Origin: Bacteroidota bacterium
GTDB lineage: Bacteria > Bacteroidota > Bacteroidia > Chitinophagales > Saprospiraceae
Assembly: GCA_024743405.1 (NCBI GenBank)
Contig: JANSWP010000058.1
Coordinates: 1 to 45,154, forward strand
Direction of reading: 5' to 3'
DNA length: 45,154 bases
A model generated the notes under the pieces. It saw nothing but the letters and a program-made list of their open reading frames with translations, was not told the DNA's origin and made no database searches. A program made the translations under genes and the position numbers. The stretch's first letter is position 1. Every line of letters begins with the position of its first letter. This document shows positions 17,409-26,801 of the stretch, piece after piece.

Positions 17409-18491
17409 ATGAGTTTTGAAATTTCGGTCAAACGTATTAGTCAATCACGACTCCCTGATGTAGATTTTAATAACTTACCTTTTGGTCGCACCTTTTCTGA
17501 CCATATGTTTGTAGCAGATTATTATGATGGCAAGTGGCAAGATTACAGAATTGTACCTTTTGAGCATTTCCCGATACACCCAGCTGCAATGGCTTTACAC
17601 TATGGACAAGCTATTTTCGAAGGAATGAAGGCATCAAAAAGTTTAGATGGAAAGCCATTATTTTTTCGTCCTGAGCAACATGGTATTCGAATTAACCGGT
17701 CAGCGCACAGGATGTGTATGCCTAGCTTCCCAGAAGATGTATTTGAAGAAGCCTTGCATCAATTAGTTGCCATAGATGCAAATTGGATTCCTACAGATCC
17801 AGGAAGTGCATTGTACCTAAGACCTTATATGTTTGCGAATGATGAATTCATAGGTGTAAAACCATCTAATACGTACAAATTTATCATTTTCACGGGGCCC
17901 GTTGGACCTTACTATCCAAAACCCGTTCGTTTATTGGCCGAAACTAAATATATCAGAGCAGCAGATGGAGGAACTGGGGAAGCAAAAGCTGCTGGAAATT
18001 ATGGTGGCTCTTTGTTGCCGGCTAAGTTAGCGCAAGAGAAAGGCTTTGATCAAGTAATGTGGCTGGATGCGAATGAGTTTAAGTATATACAAGAAGCAGG
18101 AACTATGAATTTATTTTTTGTGATAGACGGAACCGTAGTGACTCCAGATTTGAGTGGAACTATTCTTCCTGGGATTACACGTGATAGCTTCATCAAAGTT
18201 TTGAAAGGTAAGGGGATTCCAGTAGAAGAAAGACCAATATCAACGGATGAAATTTTGCAAGCATTTAAAAATGGAACTTTAGAGGAATCTTTTGGAGCGG
18301 GTACTGCCGCTGTTGTTGCACATGTTTCTGAGATTCAGATTGGTGACACGTTAGTTACTTTACCACCGGTAGAAGGAAGAAAAATTGGACCTATGTTAAA
18401 AGCTACGATTGAAGGGTTAAGAGATGGTACAGGGACAGATGAATTTGGATGGGTAATTCCAGTCAGAGAATTGTCCACGGCGACTATATAA
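17409..18491 (+). CDS. ilvE: branched-chain amino acid aminotransferase
   Basis: This 361-residue PLP enzyme interconverts Val, Leu and Ile with their 2-oxo acids, using glutamate/2-oxoglutarate. The PLP lysine is Lys193 in GEAKAAGNYGGSLLPAK. Other family marks are LHYGQAIFEGMKA, LRPYMFANDEFIGV and ESFGAGTAAVVAHVSEI. The start at 17409 is chosen because MSFEISVKRI matches the usual N-terminus; the frame is open to a TTG at 17277, but the extra 44 residues are unlike the family. TAATTTTG at 17237-17244 is a possible -7 element. A hairpin terminator follows. The length fits the Bacteroidota/eukaryote-like BCAT type. Confidence 0.92.
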   Translation: MSFEISVKRISQSRLPDVDFNNLPFGRTFSDHMFVADYYDGKWQDYRIVPFEHFPIHPAAMALHYGQAIFEGMKASKSLDGKPLFFRPEQHGIRINRSAHRMCMPSFPEDVFEEALHQLVAIDANWIPTDPGSALYLRPYMFANDEFIGVKPSNTYKFIIFTGPVGPYYPKPVRLLAETKYIRAADGGTGEAKAAGNYGGSLLPAKLAQEKGFDQVMWLDANEFKYIQEAGTMNLFFVIDGTVVTPDLSGTILPGITRDSFIKVLKGKGIPVEERPISTDEILQAFKNGTLEESFGAGTAAVVAHVSEIQIGDTLVTLPPVEGRKIGPMLKATIEGLRDGTGTDEFGWVIPVRELSTATI

Positions 18492-18518
18492 AATTGAACT
18501 TAATAATCTTCTCTTTAT

Positions 18519-18552
18519 AAAGTCATCCTGAAGTTTTTTGGGATGGCTTTTT
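18519..18552 (+). terminator. intrinsic terminator of ilvE
   Basis: AAAGTCATCC (18519-18528) pairs with GGATGGCTTT (18541-18550) with one T-G wobble, followed by T residues. Confidence 0.7.
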
Positions 18553-18565
18553 CATTTAATTGAGT

Positions 18566-18573
18566 TACATTTG
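18566..18573 (+). promoter_or_regulatory. candidate -7 element for the HhH protein gene
   Basis: TACATTTG matches TAnnTTTG and lies 36 bp before the start codon. The -33 position is T-rich but is not TTTG, so support is partial. Confidence 0.4.
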
Positions 18574-18609
18574 TAAAAATCATTTCCTAAATAAAAGATC
18601 CATCTAATT

Positions 18610-19416
18610 ATGGGAAAATCCACTCAGAAATCACAGTCAAAATTGAAAAAGTTAAAAACAATTTTGATAAAGTCTAAAGCAGCTAGAAAAGAAGCCAAAA
18701 AGCAATTTAAAAAGAAATTTGATCGCTGTATGGCCGCATTGTTACCATTTGAAGTTCAATTGGAAGAAGCAAAGCAAAAGGTAAAAGCGCTGAATGATAC
18801 TTACCAAAAAGCGAAAAAGGAATTGAAGAGTTCAAACTCTAAAAAAGATAAAAAAGAAACAAAGCAAAAAGCCTCGAAAAAGTCAAAAAATGGATCTTCG
18901 AAAAAGGCAGCCGTTTCAAAAAAAGATTCTAAAGTAGAAAAAAAGGTCAGTGTTAAAAAAGCAAAACTAAAGAAAAAAGAAACCTCATCGAAATCAAAGC
19001 CTGACAATAAAAAAAGTACTACCGTTGAATCTCAAAAAGTTGTAGCTAAGGCGAAGGTGGTTAAAGCCCCGCCGGCAAAAGCGGTTAAGGCTGATACTGC
19101 CGTTCCGAAGAAGGTGGTAAAGAAGCCAGCTGAAAAGCCAGCTGCTTCTAAAGCTACCAAAACAACTAAAGATAATTTGAAAAGAATTGAAGGAATCGGC
19201 CCCAAAATTGAAATGATACTTAATGAAGCAGGTATTGAGACTTTTGATAAAATTGCGGTCTCTAGCTACGAGATTTTAAAAGACATTTTAAGAAAAGCAG
19301 GTTCAAGATATAGCTTCCATAATCCAACAACTTGGCCACAACAAGCTGAAATAGCTGCCAGTGGAGATTGGGATGCTTTGAAAAAATTACAAGTCGATTT
19401 GAAAAGCCGGAAATGA
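18610..19416 (+). CDS. lysine/alanine-rich histone H1-like protein with HhH domain
   Basis: This 268-residue protein has three parts. Residues 1-75 are basic and probably coiled coil. Residues 75-190 are a low-complexity Lys/Ala/Ser/Pro tail similar to histone H1-type nucleoid proteins. Residues 190-268 are a helix-hairpin-helix module starting NLKRIEGIGPKIEMILNEAGI and ending TWPQQAEIAASGDWDALKKLQ. The same C-terminal module occurs in Bacteroidota fused to ribosomal protein L21 and other proteins, and is thought to bind nucleic acid. DNA compaction or ribosome-associated binding is plausible, but neither is shown. A perfect hairpin (19424-19457) follows. Confidence 0.75.
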   Translation: MGKSTQKSQSKLKKLKTILIKSKAARKEAKKQFKKKFDRCMAALLPFEVQLEEAKQKVKALNDTYQKAKKELKSSNSKKDKKETKQKASKKSKNGSSKKAAVSKKDSKVEKKVSVKKAKLKKKETSSKSKPDNKKSTTVESQKVVAKAKVVKAPPAKAVKADTAVPKKVVKKPAEKPAASKATKTTKDNLKRIEGIGPKIEMILNEAGIETFDKIAVSSYEILKDILRKAGSRYSFHNPTTWPQQAEIAASGDWDALKKLQVDLKSRK

Positions 19417-19423
19417 TTAATTG

Positions 19424-19457
19424 AGGATGGTGAATAGCAAGATCTGTTCACCATCCT
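19424..19457 (+). terminator. hairpin after the HhH protein gene
   Basis: AGGATGGTGAA (19424-19434) pairs perfectly with TTCACCATCCT (19447-19457). There is no strong T-run, so termination is probable but not certain. Confidence 0.55.
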
Positions 19458-19622
19458 ATTCTACATACGTTCAAAGGTTTAAGATGTTTTTTCTCCTATT
19501 TCATTAGCCAAAAAATCAGCAAGACAAAAAGACGAATGGGAATCTACTAGTTGGAAAATTTAATAGGATTCTGAATAAGGTTGCGAATTAAAAAGCTCTT
19601 CCTATTTTTACCTCAAAAAAAT

Positions 19623-21419
19623 ATGCGAAATTACCTCACCTTAATCCTCCTTTTCTTTTTTCAAGTTAATCTCTCTACTCAATCTACAGATTATAGAAAA
19701 ATCGAAACTGGCTTCCCTATCTATGCCAACGGTTATATTGACCAACCCTACTTAGTAGTGTTGGAAGACAAGACTTGGCTATGTGTTTTTACTACAGGAA
19801 GCGCAGAAGAAGGGCTTGGAGGTCAGCATATAGCGGCTTCTCGAAGCAAGGATAAAGGAAAAACCTGGTCAGTGCCTATCCCCATTGAACCTTCGAGTGG
19901 TCCAGCAGCTTCTTGGGCAATGCCTTATTTGACGGACTATGGTCGAGTTTATGCTTTTTACATTTATAATGGAGATGAAGTTGCTGAATTAGATGGGGAA
20001 CCCATTCGAAATGATATGTTGGGTTGGTATTGTTTTAAATATTCCGAGGACGGTGGGCTAACTTGGTCAGAAAGGAATCGAATTCCTGTTCGAGTGACAG
20101 CGGCAGATTTGGGGAATGATTTTAAAGGTAAAACTCAAATCATGTGGGGAATTGGAAAACCTGTCGATGTGAATGATGGGATGATGTTCGGATTTACCAA
20201 ATTAGGAAAATACATGCTGGACTTTGGTGAAGGTTGGTTTATGTATTCAGATAATATCAATTCGGAAAAAAATCCTCAAAATCTTAATTGGAAAACTTTA
20301 CCGGATGGAGAATATGGGGTAAAGCACCCCAAATATGGATCTGTCCAAGAAGAACACAATATTTTTCAATTAAACTCAGGGGAGTTATACTGTATGTATC
20401 GAACCCAATTGGGATACGCTACGCAATCTTATTCAAATGATGCTGGCAAATCTTGGTCAATGCCTGATTTGGCAACATATATAGATGGAAGACCATTAAA
20501 GAACTCCAGAGCATGCCCTAGAATTTGGAAATGTTCTAATGATAAATACTTGTTTTGGTACCACAATCATAGTGGAGATCATTTTGCTTCTAGAAATCCA
20601 GCGTGGCTTTCAGGCGGTATTGAAAAAGATGGAAAGATTATTTGGTCACAGCCAGAGATCGTATTGTACGGTGAAGATTACAGCTATGAGAGTGGGCGAT
20701 TTTCCTATCCCGACTTGATTGAGGATATTGACAATGGGACTTATTGGGTCTCTCAATCGAGTAAAGTGGAAGCACGAATTCACCCTATACCAGCCAAAAT
20801 ATTGGATGGACTTTGGGGACAATTTGAGCGCCCAAAGGATAGAGTAGAGGAGGGCTTGGTGATGGAAATTCTGGATACGGCTATTTTGAATAAAGGAATT
20901 GTGAAAATTGAAGGACTGCCCATTCATCATGAAAAAGGTTCTGTCATAATAAAAGGGATGGAAGAAGGTGGTGGAATGACGGTTGAAATGAGTCTTAAAC
21001 CACGAGACTTTTCTCATGGGCGAATGATTCTGGATACAAGAAGCATTGTTGGTAGTGGAATATATATTCAAACTACTGGGTATCGCCAAATCGAAGTGGG
21101 CGTGTGTAATACCGAGTATTGTGAAACATGGACGACTGATCCAGGTATGTTGGATGTCATCAATGAACACCATGTGAGTTTGATTATTGACAATGGCCCA
21201 AAAACGATCATGTGGGTCGTAGATGGAAAATTGTGTGATGGAGGAACCAGCCGTCAATTTGGTTGGAAACGTTATCCAAGGTTTATCGGGACAGTTAAGA
21301 CCAATAAGAAAAATGAGATGAAAGTAATGCCAGAAGAAGTCTTGTCATTGAGGGTTTATGATCGAGCATTACAAGTTTCTGAAGCGGTTTCGAATCACAA
21401 CTTTTGGCTGAATCGATAA
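19623..21419 (+). CDS. sialidase-like (Asp-box) secreted protein
   Basis: The likely product has 598 residues. The start at 19623 yields a clean signal peptide (MRNYLTLILLFFFQVNLSTQ), unlike the TTG at 19581. The first ~400 residues look like a six-bladed sialidase/BNR propeller with Asp boxes SKDKGKTW, SEDGGLTW and SNDAGKSW. The C-terminal ~150 residues look like a concanavalin/LamG-type carbohydrate-binding domain (MTVEMSLKPRDFSHGRMIL ... EVLSLRVYDRAL). A glycan hydrolase is likely. True sialidase activity is uncertain, because the arginine triad could not be placed. The next gene follows after 13 bp, so the two are probably co-transcribed. Confidence 0.7.
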   Translation: MRNYLTLILLFFFQVNLSTQSTDYRKIETGFPIYANGYIDQPYLVVLEDKTWLCVFTTGSAEEGLGGQHIAASRSKDKGKTWSVPIPIEPSSGPAASWAMPYLTDYGRVYAFYIYNGDEVAELDGEPIRNDMLGWYCFKYSEDGGLTWSERNRIPVRVTAADLGNDFKGKTQIMWGIGKPVDVNDGMMFGFTKLGKYMLDFGEGWFMYSDNINSEKNPQNLNWKTLPDGEYGVKHPKYGSVQEEHNIFQLNSGELYCMYRTQLGYATQSYSNDAGKSWSMPDLATYIDGRPLKNSRACPRIWKCSNDKYLFWYHNHSGDHFASRNPAWLSGGIEKDGKIIWSQPEIVLYGEDYSYESGRFSYPDLIEDIDNGTYWVSQSSKVEARIHPIPAKILDGLWGQFERPKDRVEEGLVMEILDTAILNKGIVKIEGLPIHHEKGSVIIKGMEEGGGMTVEMSLKPRDFSHGRMILDTRSIVGSGIYIQTTGYRQIEVGVCNTEYCETWTTDPGMLDVINEHHVSLIIDNGPKTIMWVVDGKLCDGGTSRQFGWKRYPRFIGTVKTNKKNEMKVMPEEVLSLRVYDRALQVSEAVSNHNFWLNR

Positions 21420-21432
21420 TTATTTAGATTTT

Positions 21433-23028
21433 TTGAAACAAAAAAATACAAAACTCTACCTTATTCTTTTGCTTGCCTTCCTCCTTAGATTCGCGGGAGT
21501 TTGGTGGGGTGAATTGTATAATCCTGTTCATAATTATTTTGAACCTGACGAACATCAACATTTGAGTCTAGCCATCGAGACTATGCAAATATTTGATGCC
21601 ACTCTGTTTGAGGATTTCAAACCGAATCGATTAAACACACAAGGATTTTCTACTCAACTTGGATTTATTGGCGCAATTGTCCTTCCTTTTTTTGATTCTG
21701 ATTATAGAATATTATTAATACTTGGACGATTACTAAGTTTGACTTATGGTGTGCTGTTAGTTTGGTTGACTTATAAAATCGGGATACTGCTATTTAAAAA
21801 AGAGCATGTCGCTTTACTTGCTGCCCTTTTTCTATCTATTTTTGATTTGCATATTACCTATTCTCACTATGGAGTACCCGAAATTTTTCATGTTTTTTGG
21901 GCGTATTGTGCCGTTTATTTAATGGTTATATTTTGGAAAGGATCTAAACCATTTCTTTTTGAAGAAGGTAAAGAAATGTCTGAATTTGATATTAAGAAAT
22001 ATTTTAATTTAATACTATTCTCTTTTGCATTTTGTTTAGCTGCAAAATTTGATTTTATACCTATTCTAATATTTGGTTTAATGTCAATTTGGGCGTTGAG
22101 AGATAGACTGTTTGCACTAATAAAGCTGGGTTTAGCGACTCTTTTTCTTACAACATTATATTTTGAATTAGCCATATGTTTTCAAAATGAAACATTGATT
22201 AATTCCTTTAAATGGCTTTTGGAAGAAAATCGAAACTTAATTGGAAATGATAATCACTTAGTAATTAACCCATTCTTATATTTAATTGGAGGGATTTGTG
22301 GGACAAGTTTGATCGTTTTTGGATCTATGGTTTTTGGACTTTTTCAAAAGATGAAACGGATATACTTGAAGATGTTATCAAAGCCATTTTCATTTTCGCC
22401 GGCGTTAGTTTTTACGGTATTTGTCTTATTTGAATTTTTAGTTCTTTGGAATTTAGATGCACCTTTTGTTCGTCGAATTAATATTTTCTTACCATACATT
22501 GCACTTTTTGCGTCTTTTGGTATTTATAATGCCTTTGCCAATAAAACCAAAAGAAAATGGGCGATTGGAATTACGATTCTTTACACCTTTAGTTTGACAA
22601 TAGTTTCCCAATTCAATTTTATACAAGACACACGGTATCAGGCAAGAGACTTTGTGCAAAATCATGTAAATCAAGCTGCTAAAATTTATTATTGTCCTTA
22701 TTCCAAAATGAAAGGGATGCCTAAGGGCGTTTCTGAAATTGAGAATGCTGATTTATTGGTTATCCATGAATCCAATTACAGAAGATATTGGAAAAGTTTT
22801 ACAACTCCATTTGTTGTACCTGAATGTTGTGAAGGGGTTTATCATTGTAAATCTGAGGCGGAGTGTTTGAAATATCAAAAGGTGCTAAGTGGGAAAAGTG
22901 AGTTTGAATTAGTGAAAAAAATAGAGCCAGTTGAATATTTTCCTGAGCGTATAATTTATAAAAGATATTTTGGAACATATGAGACCTTTTTAGGAGATGT
23001 ACTTATTTATCAACAACGTCCTCAATGA
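21433..23028 (+). CDS. GT39/ArnT-like membrane glycosyltransferase
   Basis: This 531-residue polytopic membrane protein of the PMT/ArnT class uses lipid-linked sugars on the outer face of the inner membrane. The first loop after helix 1 holds the acidic motif PDEHQH, matching the conserved DE/DEHYH-type site of GT39/GT83 enzymes. Around ten hydrophobic segments follow, then a soluble C-terminal part from about residue 400 with several cysteines (VVPECCEGVYHCKSEAEC). It starts with TTG at 21433, 13 bp after the sialidase-like gene, with no better ATG nearby. The sugar donor is unknown. Confidence 0.7.
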   Translation: MKQKNTKLYLILLLAFLLRFAGVWWGELYNPVHNYFEPDEHQHLSLAIETMQIFDATLFEDFKPNRLNTQGFSTQLGFIGAIVLPFFDSDYRILLILGRLLSLTYGVLLVWLTYKIGILLFKKEHVALLAALFLSIFDLHITYSHYGVPEIFHVFWAYCAVYLMVIFWKGSKPFLFEEGKEMSEFDIKKYFNLILFSFAFCLAAKFDFIPILIFGLMSIWALRDRLFALIKLGLATLFLTTLYFELAICFQNETLINSFKWLLEENRNLIGNDNHLVINPFLYLIGGICGTSLIVFGSMVFGLFQKMKRIYLKMLSKPFSFSPALVFTVFVLFEFLVLWNLDAPFVRRINIFLPYIALFASFGIYNAFANKTKRKWAIGITILYTFSLTIVSQFNFIQDTRYQARDFVQNHVNQAAKIYYCPYSKMKGMPKGVSEIENADLLVIHESNYRRYWKSFTTPFVVPECCEGVYHCKSEAECLKYQKVLSGKSEFELVKKIEPVEYFPERIIYKRYFGTYETFLGDVLIYQQRPQ

Positions 23029-23147
23029 ATTATTTTAATTTTTTAATTTTTTTAGAATAAAATATGGGGGCATCGTTAATTTTACCCTATTAAAAATTTT
23101 TCCTTTTGTTTCCTTGCTTTTTTATTTAAAATATTTTAATAAACACC

Positions 23148-23178
23148 TTTGTAAATTTAGCAAAATGTACTACTTTTG
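23148..23178 (+). promoter_or_regulatory. str operon promoter
   Basis: TTTG at 23148-23151, exactly 19 nt, then TACTTTTG at 23171-23178. This is an exact match to the Bacteroidota consensus. Transcription would start near 23185, giving a leader of about 127 nt before rpsL. Confidence 0.85.
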
Positions 23179-23185
23179 CACTCGC

Positions 23186-23282
23186 TTTTGAAAGGGGGTA
23201 AATAACATGGCTGCGATTCCTTTCAAAATTGAAAGAAAAATTGATTGAGGATTTTTCTACAAAGTATTGAAAATCAATCAAT
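23186..23282 (+). promoter_or_regulatory. structured 5' leader of rpsL mRNA
   Basis: Two hairpins are visible. TTTTGAAAGG (23186-23195) pairs perfectly with CCTTTCAAAA (23219-23228). Then ATTGATT...GATTTT (23240-23255) pairs with AAAATC-AATCAAT (23270-23282) with a 3-nt bulge. A Shine-Dalgarno-like GGGGG and a 13-codon ORF lie across the first hairpin, and the ORF stop lies in the left arm of the second. The arrangement suggests translation-dependent control of ribosomal protein synthesis. Confidence 0.6.
23207..23248 (+). CDS. 13-codon leader ORF upstream of rpsL
   Basis: ATG at 23207 encodes MAAIPFKIERKID and stops with TGA at 23246-23248. GGGGG (23194-23198) sits 8 nt upstream, optimal Shine-Dalgarno spacing; this is notable because most Bacteroidota genes lack such sites. 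It overlaps leader hairpins on both sides. Expression is inferred, not shown. Confidence 0.45.
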   Translation: MAAIPFKIERKID

Positions 23283-23311
23283 CGTAAATTAAAAATCGTA
23301 AAAAGCAGAGT

Positions 23312-23686
23312 ATGCCAACGGTTAATCAATTAATACGCAAAGGTCGTAAGACTATTATTCAGAAGAGTAAATCAAGAGCATTAGATGCATGTCCACAAAG
23401 ACGTGGAGTATGTACACGTGTTTATACAACTACTCCAAAGAAGCCAAATTCGGCTTTGCGTAAAGTTGCTAAAGTTCGTTTAACAAATGGTTTAGAGGTG
23501 ATTTGTTATATCCCTGGTGAAGGTCACAATCTTCAAGAACACTCAATTGTATTAGTACGTGGAGGTCGGGTAAAAGATTTACCTGGTGTTCGTTATACAA
23601 TTGTACGTGGTGCATTAGACACAGCGGGTGTAAATGATCGTCTTCAAAGCCGTAGTCGTTACGGAACAAAACGACCTAAGAAATAA
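23312..23686 (+). CDS. rpsL: 30S ribosomal protein S12
   Basis: This is the 124-residue S12 at the decoding centre of the small subunit. It is recognised by [32 protein letters not shown] and [17 protein letters not shown], and the length is standard. The lysines at which streptomycin-resistance changes usually occur (in TPKKPNS and GRVKDLPG) are present in the ordinary form. First gene of the str operon; rpsG follows after 53 bp. Confidence 0.98.
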   Translation: MPTVNQLIRKGRKTIIQKSKSRALDACPQRRGVCTRVYTTTPKKPNSALRKVAKVRLTNGLEVICYIPGEGHNLQEHSIVLVRGGRVKDLPGVRYTIVRGALDTAGVNDRLQSRSRYGTKRPKK

Positions 23687-23739
23687 TGTCAGTTAAAACT
23701 GACCGCTTATCACAAACTTTTAAATCTTAATTTAAAAAG

Positions 23740-24207
23740 ATGCGTAAAAGAAAACCAAAACCGCGGCCACTTGCGCCCGACCCAAGATACGGAGACCCAA
23801 TGGTCACTCAATTTGTAAATATGTTGATGTACCAAGGAAAGAAAAGCACAGCTTTCCGTTTGTTTTATGATGCCATGGATATCATGAAGTCTAGAACAAA
23901 AGAAGATGAACATCAAATCTGGAAAAAAGCATTAAACAATGCAATGCCTCAAGTTGAGGTTAGAAGTAAAAGAATTGGTGGTGCTACCTTTCAAATTCCT
24001 ACAGAGATTCGTGCAAAACGAAAACTTTCAATTGGAATGAAATGGTTAATTTCTTTCTCTAGAAAGCGTAGTGGAAAAGGATATGCAGAGAAGTTAGCTT
24101 CTGAATTGATAGCAGCAAGTAAAGGTGAAGGTGCAGCTGTTAAAAGAAAAGAAGATACGCACAAAATGGCAGAATCAAATCGAGCTTTTGCACACTTCCG
24201 AGTGTAA
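23740..24207 (+). CDS. rpsG: 30S ribosomal protein S7
   Basis: This 155-residue protein nucleates assembly of the 30S head by binding 16S rRNA. It is recognised by the start MRKRKPKPRPLAPDPRYGD, LMYQGKKSTAFRLFYDAMD, PQVEVRSKRIGGATFQIP and the tail EDTHKMAESNRAFAHFRV. It lies between rpsL and fusA in the classical str order. A strong nested hairpin begins 19 bp after its stop. Confidence 0.98.
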   Translation: MRKRKPKPRPLAPDPRYGDPMVTQFVNMLMYQGKKSTAFRLFYDAMDIMKSRTKEDEHQIWKKALNNAMPQVEVRSKRIGGATFQIPTEIRAKRKLSIGMKWLISFSRKRSGKGYAEKLASELIAASKGEGAAVKRKEDTHKMAESNRAFAHFRV

Positions 24208-24225
24208 TTGAAAAGAGCCAAAAAA

Positions 24226-24287
24226 TCAGGGTTCAACGTTTTCAAAAAGGTCGATTTTCTATCTGACCTATGAACGTTGAGCCCTGA
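24226..24287 (+). promoter_or_regulatory. nested hairpin between rpsG and fusA
   Basis: The outer stem TCAGGGTTCAACGTT (24226-24240) pairs with 24273-24287 with a single T-G wobble. The inner stem AGGTC (24248-24252) pairs with GACCT (24265-24269). AT-rich sequence follows, but no clean T-run. It could attenuate, process or terminate between rpsG and the 182-bp distant fusA. Confidence 0.6.
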
Positions 24288-24469
24288 AATATTTTTAGGA
24301 AGCGTGTAAGTTTTACACTTAGGCACTCTTCTTGATTATGTTTTTACATTAAATATTTTACTATTTAATTTTATAACCATTATTAACAAATCGGGTTATG
24401 TTTTTGGATTCCAATTATTTTCAAAAACCTAAGTCGAAAAATTAAAAATCCCTAGAGGGGTCGTCAATC

Positions 24470-26605
24470 ATGGCAAAAGATCTTAAATTCACTCGAAATA
24501 TTGGTATTGCGGCGCATATTGATGCGGGTAAAACGACGACCACCGAACGTGTTCTTTATTATACAGGAATGAGCCATAAAATTGGTGAAGTACACGACGG
24601 TGCGGCGACTATGGACTGGATGGAGCAAGAGCAAGAGCGTGGTATTACTATTACTTCTGCAGCAACAAAGACAAGCTGGAAATGGAAGGATCAAGATTAT
24701 GCTTTCAATATCATTGATACTCCAGGTCACGTTGATTTTACAGTAGAAGTAAATCGTTCATTACGTGTTTTAGACGGTTTGGTATTCCTCTTTTGTGCTG
24801 TTTCAGGTGTAGAGCCTCAATCAGAAACAAACTGGCGTTTAGCTAATAACTATAAAGTACCAAGAATTGGTTTTGTAAATAAAATGGATCGTTCTGGTGC
24901 AGACTTTTTGACTGTTGTTAAAGACGTAAAAGATAAGTTGGGTTCTGATGCTATTCCATTACAAATTCCGATTGGAGCAGAGGAAACTTTCAAAGGAGTG
25001 GTTGATTTGATCACAAATAAAGCCATCGTTTGGAATGAAGATGATATGGGAATGACTTTCGAAGAAGTTCCAATTCCTGAAGATTTAGTGGATATCGTTG
25101 CTGAATGGAAAGAGAAATTATTAGAGGCAATCGCTGAGTACGATGATGCCTTAATGGAAAAATACTTTGAGGATCCAGATTCAATTACTGAAGAAGAAAT
25201 GATTGCTGCAGTTCGTGGAGCAGTTGTGGACAATAAATTTGTCCCAATGATGTGTGGTTCTGCCTTCAAAAATAAAGGAGTTCAAGCAGTATTAGATGCA
25301 GTATGTGCATTTTTACCTTCTCCAGAAGATGTTGAAGATGTAAAAGGAACTGATCCAAATACAGATAAAGAGGTTGTTCGTCGTAATTCAGTTGCTGATC
25401 CATTTACTTCTTTAGTTTTCAAGATTGCTACTGACCCATATGTTGGTCGATTGGCTTTCTTCCGTGTTTATGCTGGTGAATTGAGTGCAGGTTCTTACGT
25501 TTACAATCCTCGTACAGGAAAGAAAGAACGTATTAGCCGTTTGTACCAAATGCACTCCAATAAGCAAAACGCCATTGACAAAGTAGAGGCAGGAGATATT
25601 GCAGCTGGTGTTGGTTTTAAAAACTTAAGAACTGGAGATACTATTTGTGATGAAAAACATCCAATTGTATTGGAATCTATGGTTTTCCCTGATCCTGTAA
25701 TTGGTGTTGCTGTTGAACCAAAATCTCAAAAAGATTTGGATAAGTTGGGAATGGCTTTGGCTAAATTGTCTGAAGAGGATCCAACGTTCAAAGTTCGTTA
25801 CGATGAAGATACTAATCAAACGATCATTAGTGGTATGGGTGAGTTACACCTTGAAATCATTCTTGACCGATTGAGAAGAGAGTTTAAAGTAGAATGTAAC
25901 CAAGGAGAACCTCAAGTTAATTACCGTGAGGCATTAACTGTTGAAGTTACGCACCGTGAAAGATTGAAAAAACAATCAGGTGGTTCTGGTTTATTTGCAG
26001 ATATGGAGTTCACTTTAGGACCTGTAGATGAAGAATTCCTAGAGTCTGACGAATTCAAATCTGGAAAAGAGAAATTGCAATTTGATTGGGGTATTGTTGG
26101 TGGTTCAATTGATAAAAACTACCAAAAACCAATTCGTGATGGTTTTAAAGCTATGATGGATAATGGTATCCTGGCTGGATATGGAATTGATTCTATGAAA
26201 GTTCGCGTTTTTGATGGTTCTATGCACGCGGTGGATTCTAAGCCTATTGCATTTGAATTGTGTGCGAAAGAAGGTTTCCGTGAGGCTGCTAAAAAATGTA
26301 GACCAGTAATCATGGAGCCAATCATGAAATTAGAAGTGGTTTCTCCAGAAGAATATACAGGTTCTGTTATCGGTGACTTAAACCGTCGTCGTGGATTGCC
26401 AAAAGGACAAGAGCAACGTGCAGGTGGCGCTATTGCTATTCAGGCAGATGTTCCTCTTTCTCAGATGTTTGGTTATGTAACTTCTTTACGTACCATTACA
26501 TCAGGTCGTGCTAGCAGTTCAATGGAATTCTCGCACTACGCTGAAGCACCAAAAGGAATCGCTAAAGAGGTGATCGAAAAAGCAAAAGGTGCTGTAGCTG
26601 TTTAA
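24470..26605 (+). CDS. fusA: elongation factor G
   Basis: This 711-residue GTPase drives ribosomal translocation. The G motifs are present: AHIDAGKT at 15-22, DTPGH at 83-87 and NKMD at 137-140. All five EF-G domains appear present by length, and the C-terminal domain shows [30 protein letters not shown] lies about 10 nt before the start codon, a Shine-Dalgarno-like site. Last gene of the str operon, closed by a strong terminator. tuf and the S10 genes do not follow here. Confidence 0.97.
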   Translation: MAKDLKFTRNIGIAAHIDAGKTTTTERVLYYTGMSHKIGEVHDGAATMDWMEQEQERGITITSAATKTSWKWKDQDYAFNIIDTPGHVDFTVEVNRSLRVLDGLVFLFCAVSGVEPQSETNWRLANNYKVPRIGFVNKMDRSGADFLTVVKDVKDKLGSDAIPLQIPIGAEETFKGVVDLITNKAIVWNEDDMGMTFEEVPIPEDLVDIVAEWKEKLLEAIAEYDDALMEKYFEDPDSITEEEMIAAVRGAVVDNKFVPMMCGSAFKNKGVQAVLDAVCAFLPSPEDVEDVKGTDPNTDKEVVRRNSVADPFTSLVFKIATDPYVGRLAFFRVYAGELSAGSYVYNPRTGKKERISRLYQMHSNKQNAIDKVEAGDIAAGVGFKNLRTGDTICDEKHPIVLESMVFPDPVIGVAVEPKSQKDLDKLGMALAKLSEEDPTFKVRYDEDTNQTIISGMGELHLEIILDRLRREFKVECNQGEPQVNYREALTVEVTHRERLKKQSGGSGLFADMEFTLGPVDEEFLESDEFKSGKEKLQFDWGIVGGSIDKNYQKPIRDGFKAMMDNGILAGYGIDSMKVRVFDGSMHAVDSKPIAFELCAKEGFREAAKKCRPVIMEPIMKLEVVSPEEYTGSVIGDLNRRRGLPKGQEQRAGGAIAIQADVPLSQMFGYVTSLRTITSGRASSSMEFSHYAEAPKGIAKEVIEKAKGAVAV

Positions 26606-26631
26606 GATTTATATTTAAATCAATATATTTT

Positions 26632-26669
26632 AATTGCCTTGTGGGTTTCCTGCAAGGCAATTTTTTTTT
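26632..26669 (+). terminator. str operon terminator
   Basis: AATTGCCTTG (26632-26641) pairs perfectly with CAAGGCAATT (26653-26662), and the right arm runs into nine T (26661-26669). Confidence 0.9.
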
Positions 26670-26801
26670 GGACATAATTCAGATTGATAAAGCACTCCAT
26701 AGTCATTTGTTAACTCTACCAAGAAACATTTAGTTTTTTATGAAAATATAGTATTTGGTTTAATCATTCAGGATAATTTGATATTATTGTAATTACAGTA
26801 A

